Assembly: GCA_016194935.1 (NCBI GenBank)
Contig: JACQAO010000016.1
Span: 1-54,624, forward strand
Length of the DNA stretch: 54,624 bases
Source: Betaproteobacteria bacterium
GTDB taxonomy: Bacteria > Pseudomonadota > Gammaproteobacteria > Burkholderiales > Rhodocyclaceae
Direction of reading: 5' to 3'
The first letter of the stretch is position 1. Each line of letters begins with the position of its first letter. A program made the translations under genes and the position numbers. A model generated the notes under the pieces. The model ran no database searches and was not told where the DNA came from. It saw only the letters and a list, made by a program, of their open reading frames with translations. Below, one piece after another: positions 27,901 through 37,438 of the stretch.

Positions 27901-28973
27901 TGAATGTCATCGCCCCGATAGAAGCGGCTGGCCAGGTAGAGTGCGCGCACTTCGCGCAAGCCCACCAGCAGCGCCGCCGAAGCCGGTAGCGCCAGCAGGA
28001 TGCCGAAAAATCCGAACAACTGACCGAAGGCGAGCAGGGCGAAGATCACCGCCAGGGGATGCAAGCCGATGCGCTGGCCGACCAGCCAGGGCGTCAGCAC
28101 GAAGCTTTCGATGGCCTGGCCGATGCCGTATACCGCCAGAACGCCGATGATGGTTCCCATCCCGTCGAATTGCAGCAGCGCCACCAGCAGCGCCAGCGTC
28201 AAGCCGCTGGCATAGCCAAGATAAGGGACGAACACCAGCAGACCGGTCAGCATGCCCACCGGCAAGGCGGAGTGGATGCCGGCCAGCCACAGGCCGACGG
28301 AGTAATAGGCGGCCAACACCAGCATCACGGAAATTTGCCCGCGCAGAAATTCCGCCAGCACCGCGTCGATGCTGGTGAATATCTGCAAGGTCTTGGCGTG
28401 CCACGGACGCGGGATGGCGGCGCTCAGGCGTTCCAGCAGCAGATGCCAGTCGAGCAGCAGGTAGAACATCACCACTGGCGTCAGGAGCAGGTTGGCGGCG
28501 ATGCCGAAGAGGGCGATGCCGCCGATCTTGAGCGACTGGAACAGTTTCTGCGCGATCAGTTGGGCGCTGTCCTGGTTGTCGGTGAGGAGTTTCGAGAAGG
28601 ATGCCGGGTCGAGCTTGAACTGAATGTCGAAGCGCTCCTTGAGCCAGGGCATCAATTGTTCGTTGAGCAGGCTGACGCCATCGGGCAGGCGCAGCATCAG
28701 TTGCTGCACTTCCTTGGTCAGCAGCGGCAGCAGGATCAGCAACAGCAACGCCAGGATGGCGGCGAGCAGCAGCATCGTCAGCAATACGCCGATGAGGCGC
28801 GGGGTGCGGTGCTTTGCCAGCCACTCCACCAGCGGCGCGCCGATGTAGGCGAGGATGCCGGCCAGCAGGAAAGGCGTCAGGATCGGACTCAGCAGCGTCA
28901 GCAGCCACAACAGGGCGAAACCCAGCCCGCTCCACAGCAGGGTTTGCAGACGGTCGGCGCGTTCGGGAGTCAT
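27897..28973 (-). CDS. AI-2E/PerM-family membrane transporter
   Basis: This 358-residue protein has the PerM/AI-2E exporter layout. N-terminal helix pairs include [21 protein letters not shown] and [19 protein letters not shown] soluble linker (about 80-150) and a C-terminal helix bundle follow, with [20 protein letters not shown] and the family-typical [19 protein letters not shown]. Members act as autoinducer-2 exporters, Na+/H+ antiporters or remain uncharacterised, and the function here cannot be read. It is divergent from purM, as in many betaproteobacteria, and is the first gene of the hda operon. Confidence 0.88.
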   Translation of the reverse strand: MTPERADRLQTLLWSGLGFALLWLLTLLSPILTPFLLAGILAYIGAPLVEWLAKHRTPRLIGVLLTMLLLAAILALLLLILLPLLTKEVQQLMLRLPDGVSLLNEQLMPWLKERFDIQFKLDPASFSKLLTDNQDSAQLIAQKLFQSLKIGGIALFGIAANLLLTPVVMFYLLLDWHLLLERLSAAIPRPWHAKTLQIFTSIDAVLAEFLRGQISVMLVLAAYYSVGLWLAGIHSALPVGMLTGLLVFVPYLGYASGLTLALLVALLQFDGMGTIIGVLAVYGIGQAIESFVLTPWLVGQRIGLHPLAVIFALLAFGQLFGFFGILLALPASAALLVGLREVRALYLASRFYRGDDIQ

Positions 28974-29068
28974 TTCCGTTAGAATTCCTGGCAGTCGTAT
29001 CCGTTGATTTTGTGCGCCCGGTAGAGCGGCGCATCCGACACTTTAGCCGCCGGCACGCAAGAACTCAA

Positions 29069-30109
29069 ATGACTTCATCTTCCTCTCCCTTGACTTACCG
29101 TGATGCCGGTGTCGATATTGACGCGGGCGATGCACTGGTCGAGCGCATCAAGCCTTACGCCAAGCGCACCCTGCGCCCGGAAGTGCTGGCCGGCATCGGC
29201 GGTTTCGGCGCCTTGTTCGAGATTTCAAAAAAATACCACGAGCCGGTGCTGGTCTCCGGCACCGACGGCGTCGGCACCAAGCTGAAGCTGGCGTTCCAGC
29301 TTGATCGCCACGACGGCGTAGGCCAGGATCTGGTGGCCATGAGCGTCAATGACATTCTGGTGCAAGGCGCGGAGCCGCTGTTTTTTCTCGACTACTTTGC
29401 CTGCGGCAAACTCGATGTCGATACCGCCGCCACGGTCATCCAGGGCATCGCTCACGGCTGCGAACTGGCCGGCTGCGCGCTGATCGGCGGCGAGACGGCA
29501 GAGATGCCGGGCATGTATCCGGCGGGCGAATACGACCTGGCCGGCTTTGCCGTGGGCGTCGTGGAAAAATCCAAAATCATCGACGGCAGCCACATCGCGC
29601 CGGGCGACATTGTGCTCGGGCTGGCCTCCAGCGGCGCGCATTCCAACGGCTATTCGCTGATCCGCAGGATACTTGAGCGCACCCGCCCCGATATGACGGC
29701 CGACTTTCATGGCCGCTCCCTGCTGGAGGTGGTGATGGCGCCGACGCGGATTTACGTCAAGCCGCTGCTGGCGCTGCTGCAGGCGCTGCCGGTGAAGGGC
29801 ATGGCGCACATCACCGGCGGCGGCCTGACCGAGAACGTGCCGCGTATTTTGCCGGAGCACCTCACCGCCACGCTGGATCGCAACGCATGGGTAATGCCGC
29901 CGCTGTTCCAGTGGCTGCAAAAAGAAGGCCAAGTGGCCGACAGCGAAATGCACCGCGTTTTCAACTGCGGCATCGGCATGGTGGTCATCGTCGCCGCCGA
30001 ACACGAGCTGCATGCGCTCCAGTTGCTTCAGGCCGCGGGTGAGACCGTTTTCGCCATCGGTCGTATCGAAACGCGCAGCGACGGTCAGGCGCAGACCACG
30101 GTGATTTGA
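29069..30109 (+). CDS. purM: Phosphoribosylformylglycinamidine cyclo-ligase (AIR synthetase)
   Basis: PurM makes aminoimidazole ribonucleotide from FGAM with ATP in purine synthesis. The ATG at 29069 gives 346 residues, the normal length. The longer frame from 28814 only adds arginine-rich residues antisense to perM. It begins [20 protein letters not shown]. Family motifs include [45 protein letters not shown] and [17 protein letters not shown]. It is divergent from perM across a 95-bp gap. Confidence 0.96.
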   Translation: MTSSSSPLTYRDAGVDIDAGDALVERIKPYAKRTLRPEVLAGIGGFGALFEISKKYHEPVLVSGTDGVGTKLKLAFQLDRHDGVGQDLVAMSVNDILVQGAEPLFFLDYFACGKLDVDTAATVIQGIAHGCELAGCALIGGETAEMPGMYPAGEYDLAGFAVGVVEKSKIIDGSHIAPGDIVLGLASSGAHSNGYSLIRRILERTRPDMTADFHGRSLLEVVMAPTRIYVKPLLALLQALPVKGMAHITGGGLTENVPRILPEHLTATLDRNAWVMPPLFQWLQKEGQVADSEMHRVFNCGIGMVVIVAAEHELHALQLLQAAGETVFAIGRIETRSDGQAQTTVI

Positions 30110-30132
30110 TTCAATTAGACAAGGAACCAGCT

Positions 30133-30291
30133 ATGCGACACTTGATTACGCTTGGATGCCTGGCAGTCGCAGTGGTCATGTACATCTTGGGTTCAGAGAC
30201 CGGCGCGGCAATTTTCTTTGGCCTGGGCGGCCTGTTCGAACTGGCTTTCTGGAAAAGAATATTGACTCGACGCAAGGTACAAGCTCCGTAG
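30133..30291 (+). CDS. Small hydrophobic membrane protein
   Basis: AAGGA at 30121-30125 stands 7 nt before the ATG at 30133, giving 52 residues. The sequence is two short hydrophobic stretches (LITLGCLAVAVVMYILG and AAIFFGLGGLFELAFW) and a basic tail (KRILTRRKVQAP), so it is probably an inner-membrane hairpin. It lies 23 nt after purM and is likely co-transcribed. No family function is recognised. Confidence 0.65.
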   Translation: MRHLITLGCLAVAVVMYILGSETGAAIFFGLGGLFELAFWKRILTRRKVQAP

Positions 30292-30351
30292 CTTGGGCTT
30301 GTCAGTACGAGCCACCTTGCATGATCGGTCGTATGGAAAGGTACGAGACGG

Positions 30352-31158
30352 TCAGGTGCAGATCACCGTCATTCTATTGTTGCGCGCCGCGAACCCCAGT
30401 CGCCGCGCCAGCGACCACGCCACCACTGCCGACGCCAGGATGGCGAGCAAGTGCTTGAGCGTATGTCCGCTCAAGATTGTCAGCGTTTCGAAGATTGCCT
30501 GATCAGTAAGTTCGCTCACTTTCGCCAATACGTAGAGGCCGATGGCAACAGCAAATGCCTGCCGCTCAAGCGTCGGCGAGCGATGCTGCCATTGCCACAG
30601 GGGGATCAGCAGCAGCGGCATGAGTTGCAAGAGCAGATAGGGCCGCAAATCGCCCATGCCATGCAAATCGGTGTAACGCCACCAGGCTACGCTGAGTATG
30701 GCAAAACCGGCGAGCGCAACGGTGATGCCGCGATGGATATTCTGTGTCTCGCGCCACACGGCGGCCAGCAGGCCGGCACAGGCCAGCGCGATCGGCAAAC
30801 GATCCCACACCAGGCGGGCGTTGTCCGGGGCAAGGTGATACCAACTGGAACCGAAGGCCGTCAGCAGCAACGCAGCAAAAAACAAGGTGTAGCCGGAGCG
30901 ACCCTGGGCCAGGGCGGTGTTGCCGCGTTCGCGCCAGACCAGACACATGCCGTACACTCCGACTATTGCGAAGCCGAGATTCGACAATACATCCGCCGCG
31001 TTGGGGATGCCCAGCCAGACACGCTGATCGGCGAAGCGGTGATAGTCCGGTAGTTGAAGGATGGGGCCATGCAGCAGCATAGCCAATGCAGTGACCAGCA
31101 CGACCAGTGTCGGCAGCAGATGACGCGCCTGCTGTGAATGGAGCGAACCGGATGGCAT
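30352..31158 (-). CDS. CREST-superfamily (alkaline-ceramidase-like) membrane hydrolase
   Basis: AAGGAGG (31170-31164) is 5 nt from the ATG at 31158, fixing this start (268 residues). About seven hydrophobic helices are present. The conserved pattern is that of CREST metal-dependent membrane hydrolases: FGSSWYHLAPDNARLVWDRL gives Ser-x3-His and an Asp, and GHTLKHLLA gives the late His-x3-His-like pair. The superfamily includes alkaline ceramidases and adiponectin-receptor-like proteins. A lipid amide or ester substrate is plausible but unproven. It is convergent with purM and its small neighbour. Confidence 0.7.
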   Translation of the reverse strand: MPSGSLHSQQARHLLPTLVVLVTALAMLLHGPILQLPDYHRFADQRVWLGIPNAADVLSNLGFAIVGVYGMCLVWRERGNTALAQGRSGYTLFFAALLLTAFGSSWYHLAPDNARLVWDRLPIALACAGLLAAVWRETQNIHRGITVALAGFAILSVAWWRYTDLHGMGDLRPYLLLQLMPLLLIPLWQWQHRSPTLERQAFAVAIGLYVLAKVSELTDQAIFETLTILSGHTLKHLLAILASAVVAWSLARRLGFAARNNRMTVICT

Positions 31159-31199
31159 GGCGGCCTCCTTGAGGTCAGGTAATCCCATTGGAATATTGT

Positions 31200-33080
31200 T
31201 TATTTATCTTCGCCGCGCAGGGCCGCGATGGTTGACTTCAAGGTTTCCGGCGTCACTGTTGCGGGCGGCATGGGCGCGCCTACGCGCAGACCGATGCTGC
31301 GCAACGGCTTGAAGCGTTCGAAGCGCGTCATGGCCGGGCCATCCTTGCGCGAAAAAAAGCTGTGCCACAGACCGCGCAAGGCCATCGGCAGCACGGGTAC
31401 CGGCGTATGTTCAAGAATGCGCGAGACGCCGCTCTTGAAGGGCATGATTTCGCCCGTCAGGGTAATGCCGCCCTCCGGAAATATTCCCACCAGATCGCCG
31501 GCAGCCAGCGCCCTGGCGACTTCTGCGTAGGCGCTTTCCAGCATTTTCGGGTCTTCCTTGGCGGGCGCGATGGGAATTGCGCGTCCCTCGCGGAACACGA
31601 AGTTGAGAATGGGAATCTTGAAAATCCGGTGATCCATGATGAAGCGGATCGGTCGGGGGCATGCCGCTGCGATCACCAGCGCATCGACGAAACTGACATG
31701 GTTGCAGGCGATCAGCGCCGCCCCTTCTTCAGGAATATGTTCGAGACCTTCTTTTTTCAGGCGATAGACGCCGTGGATGAGCAGCCAGACGATGAAGCGC
31801 ATCAGGAACTCTGGCACCAGCGAGTAAATGTAGATCGCCACCACGGCGTTGAACAGCGCGGTCGCCAGGAACAGTTGCGGAATGGTCAAACCGAACGAGA
31901 ACAGCAGCATCGACACCAGGGCGGAGATGACCATGAACAAGGCGTTGAGAATATTGTTGGCGGCGATCACCCGCGACTGGTGGCTTTTTTCGCTGCGCGT
32001 CTGGATCAGCGCATACATCGGCACGATGTAGAAGCCGCCGAACAGGCCGATCAGCGCGATATCGGCGAGTACGCGCCAGTGTTCCGCGACACCGACAAAG
32101 TCCCTGAAATCTATTGGCGTCGTCGCAGCGACCACCGCGCTGCTGGAAAAGTACAGGTCGATGCCGAACAGCGTCAAACCTATCGCGCCGAAAGGCACCA
32201 GGCCGATCTCCACCTTGTGGCCGGAAAGCCTCTCGCAAAGTAGCGAGCCGGCGCCGATGCCGAAGGAAAAAACGGCGAGCAACAGGATGAACACACTCTC
32301 GTCGCCGCCCAGCACTTCCTTGGCAAAATTGGGAAACTGCGCCAGGAACGTGGCGCCGTAAAACCAGAACCATGAGATGCCGAGGATGGACAGCCAGACG
32401 GTGCGGTTGCCGCGGATGAAGGCAATATTTCGCCAGGTCTCGGTGATGGGGTTCCAGTTGATTTTCAAATCCGCATCCGCCGCCGGAGATAGCGGAATCT
32501 TCCGGCTGGTCCAGTAGCCGAGGATGGCGATGCCAACCACCGTCAGCGAGGTCAGGACGCTGCCGTGCGCAGTGGTCGCCAGCCAGGCGCCGAGAATTTC
32601 GCCGAGCAGGATGGCGACGAAGGTTCCCATCTCGACCATGCCGTTGCCGCCGATCAATTCTTCTTTCTTCAGTTGCTGCGGCAGATAGGCATACTTCACC
32701 GGCCCGAACAGGGTCGAGTGCATACCCATCAGGAACAGTGCCGTCACCAGCGGCCACAGCAGGCTGGCCAGGAAACCCCAGGCCGCGAGCAGCATGATGC
32801 CGATCTCGAAAATTTTCACCGCGCGTGCAACGCGCGACTTCTCGAACTTGTCAGCGATCTGACCGCTGGTCGCCGAGAACAGGAAGAACGGCAGAATGAA
32901 CAGCCCCGGCAGCAGCGTCGCCAGGGTCTTGCTGTCGAGGTTGGTGAGTTGTCCGGCGCGGAAGGTGACCAGAGTGATCAGCGCAGTCTTGAAAACATTG
33001 TCATTGAATGCGCCGAAAAACTGGGTGAAGAAAAACGGCAGGAAACGGCGCTCCCGCATCAATTGGAATTGGCTGCTCAT
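31200..33080 (-). CDS. Lysophospholipid transporter (LplT-like MFS) fused to a PlsC acyltransferase domain
   Basis: This 626-residue fusion opens with a 12-helix MFS domain (about 1-410; FFTQFFGAFNDNVFKTALI, then GPVKYAYLPQQLKKEELIGG, typical of LplT). It ends with a PlsC/1-acylglycerol-3-phosphate acyltransferase domain (about 430-615). The acyltransferase motifs are present: NHVSFVD (HX4D), REGRAIPI and IFPEGG. LplT flips lysophospholipids inward for re-acylation, so the fusion joins import and repair. Unlike the three-part Aas-type fusions, no AMP-ligase domain follows, so acyl-CoA or acyl-ACP must come from elsewhere. Confidence 0.9.
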   Translation of the reverse strand: MSSQFQLMRERRFLPFFFTQFFGAFNDNVFKTALITLVTFRAGQLTNLDSKTLATLLPGLFILPFFLFSATSGQIADKFEKSRVARAVKIFEIGIMLLAAWGFLASLLWPLVTALFLMGMHSTLFGPVKYAYLPQQLKKEELIGGNGMVEMGTFVAILLGEILGAWLATTAHGSVLTSLTVVGIAILGYWTSRKIPLSPAADADLKINWNPITETWRNIAFIRGNRTVWLSILGISWFWFYGATFLAQFPNFAKEVLGGDESVFILLLAVFSFGIGAGSLLCERLSGHKVEIGLVPFGAIGLTLFGIDLYFSSSAVVAATTPIDFRDFVGVAEHWRVLADIALIGLFGGFYIVPMYALIQTRSEKSHQSRVIAANNILNALFMVISALVSMLLFSFGLTIPQLFLATALFNAVVAIYIYSLVPEFLMRFIVWLLIHGVYRLKKEGLEHIPEEGAALIACNHVSFVDALVIAAACPRPIRFIMDHRIFKIPILNFVFREGRAIPIAPAKEDPKMLESAYAEVARALAAGDLVGIFPEGGITLTGEIMPFKSGVSRILEHTPVPVLPMALRGLWHSFFSRKDGPAMTRFERFKPLRSIGLRVGAPMPPATVTPETLKSTIAALRGEDK

Positions 33081-33171
33081 GCGTGTTTCCCCGCTCCCTT
33101 GGTTCTGACGACTATATCATGCCAATAAAATAAGGCGTGGCAAGCCGCAGTCGCAGCTACAGCCGCAGCCA

Positions 33172-34143
33172 CTAAGGCGCATGCTCTGTGGCGAGGAAAG
33201 TTTTAACCAATTCCAGGACGCGGCGCTCTGCGTGATTTTCGAATGGGTCGATCAACTCCAGCCCGTCCATGCTGCGCAACCAGGTCAACTGGCGCTTGGC
33301 AAACTGGCGCGTGGCGAAGATGCCGCGATCCTGCAGATCGCCGCGCGGCAGCCGCCCCTCCAGCATTTCCCACGCCTGGCGGTAGCCGACGCAACGCATC
33401 GAAGGCAGCCCGGCGTCGAGTTGATATTTGCGCCGCAAGTTTTCCACTTCTTCAACGAGTCCCTCCGCCAGCATGGCTTTGAAGCGTGTGGCGATGCGCT
33501 GGTGCAGCATGGCGCGATCCTGTGGCACGAGGGCCAGCGCCAGCACGCGATAGGGGAGAGGTGGCGACGTGTTGAGAATGGCAGATTCTGCGAACAAGCT
33601 GTCGAGCGGCCGGCCCGTCAGTTTCACTACTTCCAGTGCACGCTGGATGCGTTGGGCATCGGTCGGTTTCAGGCGTGCTGCGGTGGCTGGGTCGAGCAGC
33701 GCCAGTTCCGCGTGCAGCACCGGCCAGCCGCAGGCCGCTGCTGCGGCGTCAATTTCCGCGCGCAGCGTTGCATCGGCCTGCGGCAGATCAGCCAGGCCTT
33801 CGCGCAGCGCCTTGAAATACAGCATGGTGCCGCCCACCAGCAAAGGCACCCGGCCACGCGCCGTGATCCCGGCCATCTCGCGCAGCGCATCGGCGCGAAA
33901 GCGTGCCGCCGAGTAGCGTTCCTCGGGACTGATGAGATCGATCAGGCGGTGCGGAAAACGCGCCAGCGTAGCGGCGTCGGGCTTGGCGGTGCCGATGTTC
34001 ATGTCACGGAACACTTGCGCCGAGTCGACGCTAACCAGGTCAACAGAGAATCGCTCGGCGAGAGCGAAGGCCAGGTCGGTCTTGCCGCTGGCTGTAGGAC
34101 CAAGGAGAAAAACTGCCGACGGTAAAGGGATGTTATCGGCCAC
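33172..34143 (-). CDS. miaA: tRNA dimethylallyltransferase MiaA
   Basis: MiaA puts an isopentenyl group on A37 of tRNAs reading UNN codons. The 323-residue protein has the P-loop [14 protein letters not shown] near the N-terminus. The catalytic [20 protein letters not shown] follows, then [33 protein letters not shown] and [20 protein letters not shown]. Length is normal. It overlaps the 3' end of mutL by 11 nt, the common mutL-miaA order, indicating co-transcription. Confidence 0.96.
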   Translation of the reverse strand: MADNIPLPSAVFLLGPTASGKTDLAFALAERFSVDLVSVDSAQVFRDMNIGTAKPDAATLARFPHRLIDLISPEERYSAARFRADALREMAGITARGRVPLLVGGTMLYFKALREGLADLPQADATLRAEIDAAAAACGWPVLHAELALLDPATAARLKPTDAQRIQRALEVVKLTGRPLDSLFAESAILNTSPPLPYRVLALALVPQDRAMLHQRIATRFKAMLAEGLVEEVENLRRKYQLDAGLPSMRCVGYRQAWEMLEGRLPRGDLQDRGIFATRQFAKRQLTWLRSMDGLELIDPFENHAERRVLELVKTFLATEHAP

Positions 34144-35884
34144 GCAAAAACAGCCGGTCCAGATCAGCCAAGGAAAGCTGCGACCAGGTGGGCCGTCCGT
34201 GATTGCATTGGTCGGCGCGATCAGTCGCTTCCATTTCGCGCAGCAGCGCGTTCATCTCCGGCACACTCAGGCTGCGGTGGGCGCGCACCGCGCCGTGGCA
34301 GGCCATGGTGGATAGCAGTTCATTGCGCCGCGCTTCGATCACCTGGCTGGCCGGGAATTCCTTGAGATCGGCCAGCAGCGCGCGCACCAGATCAACGACG
34401 GATGCGTTCGCCAATAGTGCCGGCACGGCACGCACCGTCAGTTGTTGCGGGCCCGCCGCAGCAAGTTCGAAGCCGAGTTTGACCAGCACGGCCGCATGTT
34501 CCTCGGCGGTGGCCATTTCCGTGCTGCTGGCGGTGAACAATGCCGGGATCAACAACTGCTGGACCTTGGAGGTTTCTTCCAGGGCGTTCTTCAATCGTTC
34601 GTAGAGGATGCGTTCGTGGGCGGCATGCATGTCGACCAGCACCAGCCCGGCGGCATTCTGCGCCAGGATGAAGATGCCATGCAGTTGCGCCAGGGCATAT
34701 CCCAGCGGTGCGTCGGTGGCTTCGGCGGCCTCAGTGGCCTGCGGCAGAGACGGCTGGCCACTGAAGGCGCTGCGGGAAAATTCCAGGTAGGCCGCAGTCG
34801 CTGGTTCGTTCATGCCCAGTGAGTTTTGGCGCGGCGCGGGCCAGTGTTGCGCGGCGTATGCAGTTGTGCGCGGCTCTTCATGTGGCGACTGCACTTGCGC
34901 CAGCGGCGCAGCCAGCACGCGCTGCAAGGCGTGAAACACAAACTGATGCACGCCGCGTGAATCGCGGAAGCGCACCTCGATCTTGGCGGGATGCACATTC
35001 ACATCGACGCCGTAAGGATCGAGTTGCAGGAACAGCACATAAGCAGGATAACGGCTGCCGTGCAGGATGTCGGCATACGCCTGGCGCGCGGCGTGCGCCA
35101 GCAGCTTGTCGCGGACAAAGCGGCCATTGACGAAGAAGTATTGTTCGTCGCGTCCGGCGCGCGAGTAGGCGGGCAGGGCGGCGTAGCCCATCAGGCGCAG
35201 GTCGCCGGCAGCGGCCTCAACCTGTCGCGCCTGTGCGAAGAATTCAGCGCCGAGAAGTTCGCGCGCGCGCCTCGGCAGGTCGGCGGCAATCAGACGATGT
35301 TTGACGCTGCCGTTGTGAGCCAGGTTGAAAGCCACATCCGGACGCGCCAGCGCCATGCGCCGCAGCGCCTCGTCGCAGTGGGCGTATTCGGTGGCGTCGG
35401 TCTTGAGGAATTTGCGCCGCGCCGGAGTGTTGTAATACAGGTCGGCGACCTCGATGCTGGTGCCGCCCGCCAGCGCCGCAGGCGTCAGGGTCTGGTCATT
35501 GGGAGTGTTGCTTATACGCCAGGCATGCGCTTCGCTGCTGCTGCGGCTGGTCAGCGTCACGCGCGCCACCGATGCAATGGAGGCCAGCGCCTCGCCACGG
35601 AAGCCGAAGCTGGCGACATGTTCCAGGTCTTCCAGGCTGGCAATCTTGCTGGTGGCATGCCGCGCCAGCGCCAGTGGCAGATCGTCGCGGTTGATCCCGC
35701 CGCCGTCGTCGGCGATGCGGATCAGGCGCACGCCGCCTTCACTGAGCTGCACGTCGATCTGGCGCGCACCCGCATCGAGGCTGTTCTCAAGCAATTCCTT
35801 GAGCACCGAGGCAGGCCGCTCGACCACTTCACCGGCGGCGATCTGGCTGATAAGAAGTTCGGGCAAAGGTTTGATTGCGGACAT
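34133..35884 (-). CDS. mutL: DNA mismatch repair protein MutL
   Basis: The ATG at 35884 ([20 protein letters not shown]) gives 583 residues; upstream in-frame codons add nothing family-like. The GHKL ATPase motifs are [22 protein letters not shown] and [15 protein letters not shown]. The C-terminal domain contains [13 protein letters not shown], a variant (Q to M) of the DQHA(X)2E(X)4E endonuclease motif found in MutL proteins of bacteria without MutH. So it is probably a nicking MutL. It runs divergent from dedA. Confidence 0.95.
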   Translation of the reverse strand: MSAIKPLPELLISQIAAGEVVERPASVLKELLENSLDAGARQIDVQLSEGGVRLIRIADDGGGINRDDLPLALARHATSKIASLEDLEHVASFGFRGEALASIASVARVTLTSRSSSEAHAWRISNTPNDQTLTPAALAGGTSIEVADLYYNTPARRKFLKTDATEYAHCDEALRRMALARPDVAFNLAHNGSVKHRLIAADLPRRARELLGAEFFAQARQVEAAAGDLRLMGYAALPAYSRAGRDEQYFFVNGRFVRDKLLAHAARQAYADILHGSRYPAYVLFLQLDPYGVDVNVHPAKIEVRFRDSRGVHQFVFHALQRVLAAPLAQVQSPHEEPRTTAYAAQHWPAPRQNSLGMNEPATAAYLEFSRSAFSGQPSLPQATEAAEATDAPLGYALAQLHGIFILAQNAAGLVLVDMHAAHERILYERLKNALEETSKVQQLLIPALFTASSTEMATAEEHAAVLVKLGFELAAAGPQQLTVRAVPALLANASVVDLVRALLADLKEFPASQVIEARRNELLSTMACHGAVRAHRSLSVPEMNALLREMEATDRADQCNHGRPTWSQLSLADLDRLFLRGR

Positions 35885-35952
35885 GACGGGATTATAGCCG
35901 GGGGCCTCCGGTAGAATGCCCCACTTTGCAGCTCGCCCTTTACCTTTCAAGC

Positions 35953-36585
35953 ATGGAACTTCTCAGCCAGTTTCTCGATCTTGTCCTGCATCTCGACCAG
36001 CATCTGGTGATCCTCGTCCAGCAGTACGGCACATGGATTTACGCCATTCTGTTTGCAATTATTTTCTGCGAGACAGGGTTGGTGGTGTTCCCCTTCCTGC
36101 CGGGCGATTCGCTGCTGTTCGTGGCGGGGGCGGTAGCGGCCAGCGGCGGCATGGACATCGTCACGCTTAACGCGGTGCTGTTTGCCGCCGCCGTGATCGG
36201 CGACAACAGCAATTACTGGATCGGCCATAGCATCGGGCCGCGCGCCTTTCGCTGGGAACAGTCGCGCTTCTTCAACAAGGCGGCGCTGCTCAAGACCCAC
36301 GCTTTCTACGAGGCGCACGGCGGCAAGACCGTCATCATCGCCCGCTTCCTGCCGCTGGCGCGGACCTTCGCGCCCTTCGTGGCCGGGGTGGGGCGCATGA
36401 GCTACCCGCGTTTTTTCGCCTTCGATTTTTTCGGCGGAGCGCTGTGGATCAGCTCCCTGACGCTGGCCGGCTACTGGTTCGGCAACCTGCCCTGGATCAA
36501 GAACAACCTCTCGCTGGTGATCGTGGTGATCGTCCTGATCTCGCTGTTGCCGGCGCTGGTCGGCTGGGTGCGGCATCGCAGATAA
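35953..36585 (+). CDS. DedA-family inner-membrane protein
   Basis: The ATG at 35953 gives a family-like start (MELLSQFLDLVLHLDQHL), 210 residues. DedA/VTT hallmarks are present: IFCETGLVVFPFLPGDSLLF, the glycine-rich VIGDNSNYWIGHSIGPRAF, and FARTFAPF-type motif RFLPLARTFAPFVAGVGRM. Several helices lie on each side. DedA proteins are linked to undecaprenyl phosphate or phospholipid recycling and proton-motive-force homeostasis. A scrambled partial copy of this gene lies at 37186-37345. Confidence 0.92.
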   Translation: MELLSQFLDLVLHLDQHLVILVQQYGTWIYAILFAIIFCETGLVVFPFLPGDSLLFVAGAVAASGGMDIVTLNAVLFAAAVIGDNSNYWIGHSIGPRAFRWEQSRFFNKAALLKTHAFYEAHGGKTVIIARFLPLARTFAPFVAGVGRMSYPRFFAFDFFGGALWISSLTLAGYWFGNLPWIKNNLSLVIVVIVLISLLPALVGWVRHRR

Positions 36586-36638
36586 CGACCCCATGCCCGC
36601 TATTTGCTTTCCGAATAACCATGACATAAGATTGCGCC

Positions 36639-36875
36639 ATGCCCACGGTCATTCGGATTGGACCTTACCGATTTTTCTTTTACGCCAGTGATCGAGACGA
36701 GCCGATTCACATACACGTCGAACGTGATGCGGCATTGGCAAAATACTGGCTTGAGCCGGTTCGCTTGCAGCATAGCGTTGGCTTTGGACGTGCCGAACTG
36801 GTCAAGATAGCGTCATTGGTCTTGGAGAATCGCGGCATCATCGTGGAGACATGGGATGATTATTTCGCAGACTGA
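36639..36875 (+). CDS. DUF4160 protein (first DUF4160/DUF2442 pair)
   Basis: This 78-residue protein has the DUF4160 layout: MPTVIRIGPYRFFFYASD, then PIHIHVERDAALAKYWLEP with the conserved His pair, and the C-terminal LVLENRGIIVETWDDYF. It overlaps the following DUF2442 gene by 20 nt. Function is unknown. The tight, recurring pairing resembles toxin-antitoxin or regulator modules, which is inference. A second pair in the same order lies at 47905-48412. Confidence 0.8.
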   Translation: MPTVIRIGPYRFFFYASDRDEPIHIHVERDAALAKYWLEPVRLQHSVGFGRAELVKIASLVLENRGIIVETWDDYFAD

Positions 36876-37161
36876 AGTTGCTATTCCGAACGTGCAGAAC
36901 GTCACAGTGTCTGAAAGCGCCCTGACTGTTGAATTGGAGGACGGTCGAACCGTGGCCGCTCCTCTCGGGTGGTATCCGCGCCTCGCTCACGCCTCGCCAG
37001 AGGAGTGGGTTCGCTGGCGCTTGATTGGCGCAGGAATAGGCATTCATTGGGAGGACCTCGACGAGGACATCAGTGTCGAAGGCCTGATTCTCGGGAAACC
37101 TTCCGGCGAGAGCCAGAAATCATTTCAACGCTGGCTTGCGGGGCGCAGTAAAAAGAGTTGA
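36856..37161 (+). CDS. DUF2442 protein (first DUF4160/DUF2442 pair)
   Basis: This 101-residue protein has the DUF2442 core: VTVSESALTVELEDGRTVAA, then PLGWYPRLAHASPEEW and the segment IGIHWEDLDEDISVEGLILG. It starts inside the end of the DUF4160 gene, consistent with coupled translation. Function is unknown. Confidence 0.85.
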   Translation: MIISQTEVAIPNVQNVTVSESALTVELEDGRTVAAPLGWYPRLAHASPEEWVRWRLIGAGIGIHWEDLDEDISVEGLILGKPSGESQKSFQRWLAGRSKKS

Positions 37162-37185
37162 GGGAGTAGCACCCTGATTCTTTGA

Positions 37186-37345
37186 TTTGTCCGCCGCCGT
37201 CGTGATCGGCTACAACTACAACTACAACTACAACTACTGGATCGGTGTCAGGTCCGGCGGGCCACTGGTTCGGCAGCCTGCCCTGGACCAAGAATAATCT
37301 CTCGCCGGTGATCGTTGCGATTATTCTGCTCCCTCTTTCGCAGAG
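37186..37345 (+). pseudogene. Scrambled remnant of a dedA gene
   Basis: Two blocks resemble dedA DNA. The first (37186-37247) reads tttgtccgccgccgtcgtga then tcggc...tactggatcggt, matching 36181-36226. The second (about 37259-37345) matches the 3' end, with ctggttcggcagcctgccct and ccaagaataatctctcgcc. Everything between the blocks is missing, and a CTACAA repeat replaces the codons around NSNYW. No open frame survives. It looks like the leftover of a duplicated dedA. Confidence 0.7.
37210..37233. repeat. Hexanucleotide repeat (CTACAA x4)
   Basis: Four perfect CTACAA units plus a partial CTAC lie within the dedA remnant, where the intact gene reads gacaacagcaattactgg. The repeat seems to have expanded from that tract. 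Confidence 0.85.
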
Positions 37346-37438
37346 CTTGTTGCACTTGCTTTGTGAATCTACAGACCCTTCAACGCCCGAAGTCCGGACA
37401 AGAATTCCAATTCGATAAATCTCACATTGCCGAATGCA

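Noticed and set aside
27907-29034. Minus-strand open frame of 375 codons over perM
   Set aside because: It is the perM gene in another frame; the perM frame has coherent membrane helices and family motifs.
28814-29068. N-terminal extension of purM
   Set aside because: The added residues are arginine-rich, antisense to perM, and not part of the PurM family, whose normal start is at 29069.
37210-37233. CTACAA tandem repeat as a CRISPR array
   Set aside because: Units are 6 bp with no spacers and no cas genes nearby; the same reasoning excludes the repeats at 16907 and 46101.
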